Notes under the pieces: generated by a model
What the model saw: the letters and a program-made list of their open reading frames with translations, nothing else
Told to the model about the DNA's origin: nothing
The model's database searches: none
Translations under genes and position numbers: made by a program
Assembly (NCBI GenBank): GCA_037953745.1
Contig: JBAKBP010001589.1
Coordinates: 62,001 to 126,000 of the forward strand
Direction: 5' to 3'
Length of the DNA: 64,000 nt
From: Lithodes maja
Taxonomy: Eukaryota > Arthropoda > Malacostraca > Decapoda > Lithodidae
Part shown: in pieces, positions 32,039-40,615 of the stretch
How the letters are laid out: each line of letters begins with the position of its first letter
Numbering within the stretch: the stretch's first letter is position 1

Positions 32039-35000
32039 GTGTTGGAAAAGAGGGTAGTCCAGCCGGCGAACCCCAGTCTGCTAACTGAGTCCTTCCGGGC
32101 GGGTCATCAGGCATGGCCATTAAGAACATGGGCGAGGACTGTGGTACGCAAAGGCATCACTTGGCAGTGGCTCCGGCGACCTCACTTACGTCAGCCAACA
32201 AAGGCCAATCATGTTTCTTTAGAGGTGGAGTCACTAGTTCAGGAGATGATTACCAAGAGTGTCATTATCCCTGTCCCCCCGACTTACCCGGTGTTTACAT
32301 CCAAACTATTTCTAGTACCAAAAAGGGACAGTATTCAGATGAGACCGGTCGTAGACCTGTCTTATTTGAATCTCCACATTCACAACGTGTCCTTCAGGAT
32401 ACTGACAGTGAATCAAATCAGGCTAACACTTCCGCCGGGAGGGTGGATGTGTTCATTAGATCTGACAGACGCGTATTGGCATGTCCCGGTAAACAAGAGA
32501 TTTCAAAAATTTCTGGCTTTACGAATAATGCATCATGCATCAGACTTATGTCTTTCAAAGGATGCCGTTTGGGTTGAACCTAGCGCCACGTATATTCACA
32601 AAATTAGTCCGGCAAGCCCTGATGCCCATTTTAGAACAAGGGATCAGGATCTTGTGGTATCTGGACGACTGGTTGGTGGTGGCAGAGACAGAAAAGTTAT
32701 GCAACACTCATGTCAACATTACATTAAACCATGTCAAATCTCTAGGATTCACGGTCAACTTGGTAAAGTCAAACTTTGTTCCCTCACGAGTAATTCAGTG
32801 GATAGGGCTGGTCTGGGACACAGCATCTCTCACTCTGAGTCAGAGTGTGGACAATCAAAACAGATTTTGCAAGAAACTGTTTATGTTTCTCCACAGTCTG
32901 ACTACGCCACGGAGACTCTGGGAATCTCTAGTCGGTTCTCTCAACTGGGTTCAACTAACTGTGAAGTTGGGCCGGTTGAAAGTCAAACGTTTAATCTTGG
33001 AGGGCAACAAATATTTCCCACTCTTACCAGCGGGAAAATTATGGCCTATCCCAACATTAATACACAGCTTACTAGCGGTCTGGGGGAAGAGGGAAATGTT
33101 GCACTCAGTCATGTCATGGACCTCTCCTCCGCCGACGGTATGGGTGGACACGGATGCGTCAGGGACGATAGGTTGGGGCTTTTAGTCAAACCTCGGGCAT
33201 CAGGGTCAAGGACTTTGGTCCCCTTCAGAAACCTCTCACATAAATGTAAAAGAGTTACTAGTCCCCTTGTATTTCCTTCAGGTTCACGGCTCTACTTTAC
33301 GGGAAAAGTCGGTGGCCTTCAGGATGGACAATCTCAATGCAGTTCACTGCATTCAGAAACAAGGGTCAACGAGGTCTCGGAAGTTGCTAGACGTGTCAGA
33401 AAAGATTTTTGTGCTAGCCAACACGCTGCACATTCATCTTCATGCATCATATCTCCCAGGCGTAGCAAACGTCTGGGCAGACGCGCTGTCTCGGAGACAG
33501 AGCACAACAGTAGATTGGGCACTCAAGCAAAACATTTTCGATCAAATGATTGCAGAACCTTACCGTCTACAAGTGGATCTGTTTGCGTCGGAGGAGAATC
33601 ACAAACTCCCTCGGTACCTCACACGCCGGACATTAACGCCGGCGGGGGGGCCCGACGCATTGGTGACGGATTGGAACAGGTGGAGTTCCATTTATCTGTT
33701 TCCGCCACCAGACGCTTCTCTAATGTGCCACGTAGTCAACAAACTACAGGATTATCGAGGCGTAGTCTCGTTAATCGCGCCCCTGTGGCCGGCGCAGTTG
33801 TGGTACCAGCAATTGAGAATGTGGTGCCCGAACCCGGTGTCGCTCCCGGTCGGGTATTTCCACTTAGACACGATTGGCAACCTAAAGACCTCGCTGACTT
33901 TTGCATTGTGGACATTCAGGAGGCCAAGTGGCTAACGCCGTATGGTAGAAACGTGACAGATAAATTTATGAATCAGTACACACAATCTACCAAGAGGCAA
34001 TATCAATCTCATTGGCAGTCCTTTACTTCTTGGATAGTTAGAACAGAACAGACAGTACCTTCGGTGGCATTAGTTTTTAATTATTTAAACTATTTGTTTG
34101 AACAGAAACGTCTATCTGTAGTGACTCTAAAAAATCACTTAACAGCTATCAGGGTGCCATTCTTTGACCTTACAGGTCTAACCATACCACAAGCGGAAGA
34201 AACAGGTTTCATGAGAGCATGCTTCAAACTCCGCCCACCTCCCCGTCAGCTCATGCCTACCTGGTCTCTTGACAAAGCGTTATCTTTGCTTCATTCCCGT
34301 CTTTATCAGAATACGGCAGATTTTGAATTGCTATTAATATTATTTTTATTAATCTCACCACCACACCCCCAATGAAATTAATTAAAGTATATATGATCCA
34401 CCGGGATTCGAACCCGGGTTATCACACACATATTTTTGCCACCTTAACCATTACACCACCAGGACGGTTAAAGGTTTATGCACACGCCTACGACTTATTA
34501 TCCATTCTCGAATACTGGATATTAATCTAATCATGTTCATACTCCCAACCGCACTATGGTAGCCTACTGTTTAAGTGAGAGGAAAGAATATTCATGGGGC
34601 ACAGATCATATAGACCGGCCTCTCGAAGAAATATCCCTAAACCTACTAATAATATTATTTTTATTAATCTCACCACCACACCCCCAATGAAATTAATTAA
34701 AGTATATATGATCCACCGGGATTCGAACCCGGGTTATCACACACATATTTTTGCCACCTTAACCATTACACCACCAGGACGGTTAAAGGTTTATGCACAC
34801 GCCTACGACTTATTATCCATTCTCGAATACTGGATATTAATCTAATCATGTTGTTCATACTCCCAACCGCACTATGGTAGCCTACTGTTTAAGTGAGAGG
34901 AAAGAATATTCATGGGGCACAGATCATATAGACCGGCCTCTCGAAGAAATATCCCTAAACCTACTAATAATATTATTTTTATTAATCTCACCACCACACC

Positions 35001-36240
35001 CCCAATGAAATTAATTAAAGTATATATGATCCACCGGGATTCGAACCCGGGTTATCACACACATATTTTTGCCACCTTAACCATTACACCACCAGGACGG
35101 TTAAAGGTTTATGCACACGCCTACGACTTATTATCCATTCTCGAATACTGGATATTAATCTAATCATGTTCATACTCCCAACCGCACTATGGTAGCCTAC
35201 TGTTTAAGTGAGAGGAAAGAATATTCATGGGGCACAGATCATATAGACCGGCCTCTCGAAGAAATATCCCTAAACCTACTAATAATATTATTTTTATTAA
35301 TCTCACCACCACACCCCCAATGAAATTAATTAAAGTATATATGATCCACCGGGATTCGAACCCGGGTTATCACACACATATTTTTGCCACCTTAACCATT
35401 ACACCACCAGGACGGTTAAAGGTTTATGCACACGCCTACGACTTATTATCCATTCTCGAATACTGGATATTAATCTAATCATGTTCATACTCCCAACCGC
35501 ACTATGGTAGCCTACTGTTTAAGTGAGAGGAAAGAATATTCATGGGGCACAGATCATATAGACCGGCCTCTCGAAGAAATATCCCTAAACCTACTAATAA
35601 TATTATTTTTATTAATCTCACCACCACACCCCCAATGAAATTAATTAAAGTATATATGATCCACCGGGATTCGAACCCGGGTAAAAAAGGCTGTGTTCCT
35701 TATGGCTTTGGCAACTGGTAACAGGGTGTCTGAGCTGGCGGCAATGAGCAACACCCCTAATTGCATAAGGTTTGGTAGACTAAATGATTGCATTCATATT
35801 GCACCTTCCCCAGGGTTCATCGCCAAGAATGAACATAGTGAACATGTTTTCTCAGAGTTCACGGTGCCGGCGTTGAAACGGGGTAAAGTGCACCATAATT
35901 TGTGTCCTGTACAAGCTTTAACCAAATATATGAGAGTGGCACCTCTTACCCAACAAGGTGCTTTATGGGTATCGAGTACAGGTAAAAGATTAATGAAACG
36001 TAAAATGGCTTCTCTGCTAGTAGAAGTAATTAAAGAGAGTAATCCCGGCGTAGTGGGTAGGGCCCACGATTTACGCAAATGGGCAGTATCTTTACGTTTT
36101 CTAAAAAAAAAAATCTGTTGAAGACATAGCTACTACTCAACTATGGGCTTCAAATCATATTTTTTTTTTACTCGATACCTGTCGGTAGCACTAGACAAAT
36201 CATCAATGCCATGTATAGCGTTACAGCAAAGGGTCTAGAT
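32039..36240 (+). pseudogene. RT/RNase H and tyrosine recombinase of DIRS-3, frameshifted and interrupted
   Basis: RT begins in the 32039 frame (MITKSVIIPVPPTYPVFTSK, CSLDLTDAYWHVPVNKRF). It shifts frame near 32540 and continues at 32535-33185 with QRMPFGLNLAPRIF and the catalytic LWYLDDWLVV near 32660. RNase H is in 33120-33500 (WVDTDASGTIGWGF, WADALSRRQ). The recombinase runs 33860-34330, is cut by the tRNA-like array, and resumes at 35690 with MALATGNRVSELAA, ARAHDLRKWA and the Tyr block DTCR-like near 36175. A run of A near 36110 breaks the C-terminus. Confidence 0.88.
34335..35684 (-). repeat. Tandem array of a 315-bp unit with a tRNA-like core (SINE-like)
   Basis: Four full units plus one partial; periods are 315, 318 and 315 bp, the 318-bp unit having an extra TTG near 34852. 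On the minus strand each unit contains an A-box-like TGGTGTAATGG and a B-box-like GGTTCGAATCC in a perfect T-arm (CCGGG-TTCGAAT-CCCGG). The acceptor stem does not pair well, so these are tRNA-derived, not functional tRNA genes. The array stops inside the fifth copy's T-arm and DIRS recombinase sequence resumes at 35685. Confidence 0.85.
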
Positions 36241-36251
36241 GGGTCTCTTAA

Positions 36252-36661
36252 CCCTTAAAGAGCGGCACACCACATAAGTCGAGTTGAAAAAACTGGCAAA
36301 AAACGGGTGAAAAAAGGGTGGAAATCGAGTGAAAATGGGTGGGATAGTAATGATCCATACGTCCGACATCTGTGGCCTCCCGGCCCACACTAACTCCAGT
36401 TCCCCCACCGCGCGGGAGGATGACAGTGTAACCAATAGTTCGCTAAAAGTGAGCAATGTAGCAAAATCAGCTAAACTTCCATCTTCGAGGTAACACTGTC
36501 AGTGCTCCACGAGTGCTACGTAGCTGTATGTTGCGTCATTGTGTAGCGATTTCCACCTAGTTTTCGGCGCAATACAGTTCCTTTCATACTGATGGTTGAT
36601 ATAGCAGTCAGAATGGCCTGAAAAGGCCCAAAACGGCCACAGAGGGCCCGCTAGACAAGGG
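36252..36661. mobile_element. TTAA-flanked inverted-repeat element 2 (piggyBac-like)
   Basis: 410 bp, TTAA at 36248-36251 and 36662-36665. Ends CCCTTAAAGAGCGG and, inverted, CCCTTGTCTAGCGG. It interrupts the DIRS-3 sequence just after the recombinase stop; the matching part of DIRS-2 is continuous. Non-coding. Confidence 0.75.
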
Positions 36662-36665
36662 TTAA

Positions 36666-36991
36666 GTCACTAATTGTTTAGGTTAAGAAAGAGGGGGGGG
36701 GGGGGGTGCAGTCAGTGTAACATAAGACACCCTAGACCCCGCCGGAGGATATGTACAGAGTATACGAGCTGTGATACAATGTATAAGTGTTGTGATTAAA
36801 ATTTCTCTGTAGTAATGCCTACGGGAAATGTTGTTGAGGTACAGTAGTACAACAATGGTTTCTTTCAGTGGGATACACTGTTGAAGCAATTTAATTTTAA
36901 GAGTTCTCTGTAGTTGCAACTACGAGTAGCATTTTAGTAAGTACATCTGCGATAGTACAAGAATTTATTCTATTTTTGTGTCTAATTTTAA
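36666..36991 (+). other. DIRS-3 3' untranslated region, first part
   Basis: Matches DIRS-2 at about 40450-40620 in reverse. Contains a 14-base G run (36693-36706), the equivalent of the C runs in DIRS-1 and DIRS-2, followed by GTGCAGTCAGT. Confidence 0.7.
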
Positions 36992-37232
36992 CCCTTGGGA
37001 TCCGGGGGGCCTCATATGAAGTTTGGTACTTTCAAACTTCATAATTCAGTAGCTACTGATTGAGACCACCTAGAGCAGTCAATTTTTTTGCAAATTGTAG
37101 AACGTTTTCTTGTCTGTAGACTGCCGTTGAGATGACATCGCTACGTTGCGTGGTTGCCGAGTTCTGATGATTATATCGGCGACTTTTTAGCTGCGCATTT
37201 TGCCTCTTATGAGGCCTCCCGGATTCCAAGGG
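36992..37232. mobile_element. TTAA-flanked inverted-repeat element 3 (piggyBac-like MITE)
   Basis: 241 bp, TTAA at 36988-36991 and 37233-37236. Long inverted ends: CCCTTGGGATCCGGGGGGCC at left, CCCTTGGAATCCGGGAGGCC inverted at right, continuing into CTCATA. Distinct in sequence from elements 1, 2 and 4. Non-coding. Confidence 0.85.
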
Positions 37233-37539
37233 TTAAGGAATATACACATTAGAATAATGGGGTTTATATGTGCACATGTAAACAAAAAGTTTTATTTTTC
37301 ACCACTTACTTTAAGTGGGGTGCCTTTAACTTTCAGATCTGTGAACAGATTCTCATAGTTACCTTTTTTCCTCAAGCAGGCTTCTTTAAGCACGCCCCTG
37401 CTTGTACCCCTTTTTATATGTTGTATAAAGTTTATACATAAATATATATTTTTTACAAAGTAAGAATACTATGTGATTGTTTGATTATCTGCCTATTCTA
37501 TTTGCAATGGTTATGATATGATTTCGAATGTCCCCCTCC

Positions 37540-38072
37540 AGTCTTAGATATCAGGCATAATCGTCAATGATGGAGGGGCCACTAATAAATTATAGGTTTG
37601 ACTCCTGCAAGGAGATAAAGAAAATCTAATATTTAGTAGTGGCCCCGTAATCATTGACGACTGGGGCCCTCCCGACCATCCCCTTCCCATTCGTTGATGT
37701 ATTAAGGATTTTGGTATACTTGATATGTCAGTGAAGGTGGATAGATGCGCTAGCCAGCGTCTGGTCCAAGAATCCACAAAAGTACATCCACGGAATATGG
37801 AAACCTTATGAATAGTTATTCTTATTTTATTTTTATTTTTTATTTGTTACGAAGTTTTTTCGTAGTGAGAACCCAATCATAAAGACGAACCATGAGTGAT
37901 TTAGCGTGTGCTTATGATGAAGGTTCCTCTGAGCTCTGCGGCGGTAGTTTCAAACTGCGCTTATGGGCGTTTGAAGAGGTAGCCTTATGTAATAGGCATA
38001 ATCGTCAATGATTACGGGACCACTACTAAATATTAGGTTTTCTTTATCTCCTTGCAAGAGTCAAACCTATAA
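37540..38072 (+). repeat. DIRS-3 internal complementary region and 3' inverted terminal repeat
   Basis: 37540-37735 is the reverse complement of DIRS-2 39880-40060. Within it, CGTCAATGATGGAGGGGCCAC...AATTATAGGTTTGAC joins the 5' outer end to the 3' outer end. 37740-38005 repeats the left end of the element (17680-17950) in inverted orientation. 38005-38072 is the outer 3' extension. Confidence 0.88.
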
Positions 38073-39517
38073 TCTTCATAGTGAAGGTAAAATAGGCGCA
38101 TATTTCTTAGTTTCTTACAGTAGATGCTCTGGAAAAAGGCAAACTAAGCCTGTGTATCCAGCTCAGTACCAGTACTTGCACTGCTGCGGTCGTTCACGGT
38201 GTTGGCGGCGGTAGCAGACGCAAAATTTTTACTATTCTGTATTTTTGTTTTATAATCAAACTTCAAATCTTGTCTTCCCCATGCTTTATCAAGATTACTT
38301 TCAAACTCCCTTATTGATTCGGAATCGACTACATACTGGGGCAGTGCGTTCCACTCATTTACCACTCTATCACAAAATGAGTTCTTTGCCTTCTCAAGCC
38401 TATTTCTTTCTTTGTAAATTTTCTTAGAGTGTCCTCTCGTTCTTGTTCCCTCCCGCATCAAGAAGATACCTTCACACACATCCTCATCGTACTTTCCTGA
38501 CACTATCTTAAAAGTCTCTATCATATCCCCTCTCTTTCTCCTATATGCCAGTGTCGGAAGCCCCAGTGTCCTCAACCTCTGCTCATAGCCCGCATTCTTC
38601 AACGTTGGTACCAGCTTGCTAGCTCTCCTCTGCACTTTCTCCACTGCTTCTATATCCTTTACCATATATGGAGCCCACACCTGGTTCGCATATTCCAGGT
38701 GCGGCCTAACCAGCGCTGTATAGAGATTCCTGAAGATTTCTTTGTCAAGTGACACAAATGTCCTCCTTATAAGCCCTACAATTCTATTGGCTTTGTTTAT
38801 CTTTTCCGCTAAATGTTCTGAGAAATTTAACTTATTGTCTATCACTACTCCTATATCCTTTTCTGCACTCACTTCCTCCATCGCTTCATACATACTGTAT
38901 CCTACCTTGTCTATCTTGCTTGTCCCAATCCGCATGTACTTGCATTTTTTTGGATGAAAAGGCATTAACCAATGCTCAGACCATCCCTTCATGCCCTCCA
39001 CATCTCCTTGAAGCAAACCCACATCTTCCTTACTCCTCACTCTTCTATACAGCTTAGTGTCATCCGCATACAGGTATACCTCACTTCCATTTGTTATAAC
39101 TTCAGGTAAGTCGTTGATAAATATAACGAACAGCAGTGGTCCCAACACAGATCCCTGAGGTACCCCACTTGTAATTTCCCTCCACCCCGAGCCTATTCCA
39201 TTCACCAGTACCCTCTGTCTCCGATCTTTCAGGAAGGCTTCTATCCATTTCACACATTTCTCCCCTATATTATAGCTTCTAACTTTCTCTATTAACCTTT
39301 TATGTGGGACCTTATCGAAGGCCTTCATAAAATCGCAATATACCACGTCTATTACATCACCATCTTCTAGAATTTGCATCCAATCATCTACCACCTTAAT
39401 TAGCTGTAGTACCGTTGACCTCCCCGGTAAGAATCAGAACTGTCTCCCACTGAAAAGTTGGTTTGACTTCATATGCTCCATTATTCCTTCTCTAATTACC
39501 GGTTCCATTAGTTTACA
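38073..39517 (-). mobile_element. LINE-B copy 3: CR1-like LINE between two DIRS 3' ends
   Basis: 1.4 kb, 5' truncated at about 39517, tail (ACTGTAAGAAACTAAGAA, minus strand) near 38110. About 30 bases of unassigned sequence including CTTCATAGTGAAG separate the tail from DIRS-3. Best preserved of the three LINE-B copies. Confidence 0.85.
38144..39517 (-). pseudogene. Reverse transcriptase of LINE-B copy 3 (one stop)
   Basis: The frame is open over 416 codons and continues 5' beyond a TGA near 39437, which stands at the Gly of the usual QFGFLPGRST motif. It shows VVYCDFMKAFDKVPHKRLIE (first Asp), SGVPQGSVLGPLLFVIFIND, the catalytic YLYADDTKLYR near 39060, KCKYMRIGTSKIDKVGYSMY, PHLEYANQVWAPYMVKD and WNALPQYVV. 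The copy serves as an uninterrupted reference for the MITE site in copy 2. Confidence 0.88.
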
Positions 39518-39518
39518 C

Positions 39519-40080
39519 TATAGGTTTGACTCCTGTAAGGAGATAAAGAAAACCTAATATTTAGTAGTGGCCCCGTAATCATTGACGAACATGCCTATTA
39601 CATAAGGCATCCTCTTCAAACACTAATCCGCCGTAGTTTGAATCTACCGCGCAGAGCATTTAAAAACTGAGGAGCCTTCATCATGAGCGCACGCGACCTC
39701 ACTCATGGCTTCAGTCATTATGAATTGGGTTCTCACTACGAAAAAACTTCGTAAAAAATAAAAACAAAAAGAAAATAAGAATAACTATCTAATAAGCTTT
39801 CCATCATATCGTGGATGTACTTGTGTGGATCTCTGACCAGACGCTGATTCAGGCGTCATTCCTCCTTCACTGACATATCAAGTAAACCAAGATCCTTAAT
39901 ACATCAACGAATGGGAAGGGGACGGTCGGGAGGGCCCCAGTCGTCAATGATTACGGGGCCACTACTAAATATTAGGTTTTCTTTATCTCCTTACAGGAGT
40001 CAAACCTATAATTTATTAGTGGCCCCTCCATCATTGACGAACATGCCTGATTTCTAAGACTGGAGGGGGACATTCGTAAT
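39519..40080 (-). repeat. DIRS-2 3' extension, inverted terminal repeat and internal complementary region
   Basis: 39519-39574 is the outer 3' extension. 39575-39870 is the reverse complement of 48318-48625. 39935-40045 holds, in one block, the 3' extension (GTAATCATTGACG type) joined to the 5' end (TTTATTAGTGGCCCCTCCATCATTGACG type), i.e. the sequence of a circle junction. Confidence 0.9.
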
Positions 40081-40615
40081 CATATCATAACTCTAGAAAA
40101 GTAGATAATAAAAACAACCACATAGTATTCTTATTCTTGAAAAATATATATATTTAATCATTGGCGTCGCCGAAAAAATACAATAAAAAGGGGGTTCAGG
40201 CAGGTGCGTGCTTCAAAGAAGCCTGCCTGACAAAATGGGTAACCCTAAAGATTCTGAACACAGATCTGTGGTTACAAAGGCACCCCACTCAACGAGTGGT
40301 GACAAAAATAACAAGTTATAAGCTTATATGTGCACATCATAAACCCCAACATAATCGTGGAGATAAATTGCAAAGGATCTCCACTGATTCTAAAATTAAA
40401 TTGCTTTCGCAGTTAACACTACTATAACAACCCTGTTGTTTTGTACTAACATTGTACTAGCACAATTTCTCTCTGAGAAAATTTTATATCATATTAACCT
40501 TACATTTGTATCACAGCTCTCATACTCCGGCGGGGTCTAGGGTGTCCTATGTCAACTGACTGCACCCCCCCCCCCCCCCTTTTGTGAAAATAAACACAAG
40601 TGACTGTAGGGCCAC
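40081..40615 (-). other. DIRS-2 3' untranslated region
   Basis: Non-coding, with a 15-base C run at 40565-40579 conserved among the three DIRS copies. A small plus-strand frame (40161-40427) is not supported by any motif. Confidence 0.6.

Larger units (their letters stand above)
17677..38072 (+). mobile_element. DIRS-3: DIRS-type retrotransposon with many nested insertions
   Basis: The left end ATTTATTAGTGGCC (17677) starts the 5' terminal repeat. The 3' side has the internal complementary region (about 37540-37735), the inverted terminal repeat (about 37736-38005) and an outer 3' extension ending GTCAAACCTATAAT near 38072. Between these lie leader, ORF1, RT/RNase H and recombinase in DIRS order on the plus strand. 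Insertions inside it: SINE 18866-19107, copia 20087-26207, LINE-A 27743-31259, a tRNA-like tandem array 34335-35684, and TTAA elements 36252-36661 and 36992-37232. Confidence 0.9.

Noticed and set aside
34390..34470. Functional tRNA gene
   Set aside because: The T-arm is perfect but the acceptor stem does not pair and the anticodon arm is poor. It is repeated with non-tRNA flanks, so it is a tRNA-derived repeat.
34594..35478. Three identical 83-codon frames in the 315-bp array
   Set aside because: They are a by-product of the tandem repeat and run across the tRNA-like core on the opposite strand.
40161..40427. 88-codon plus frame in the DIRS-2 3' region
   Set aside because: Not conserved in DIRS-1 or DIRS-3 and has no motifs.
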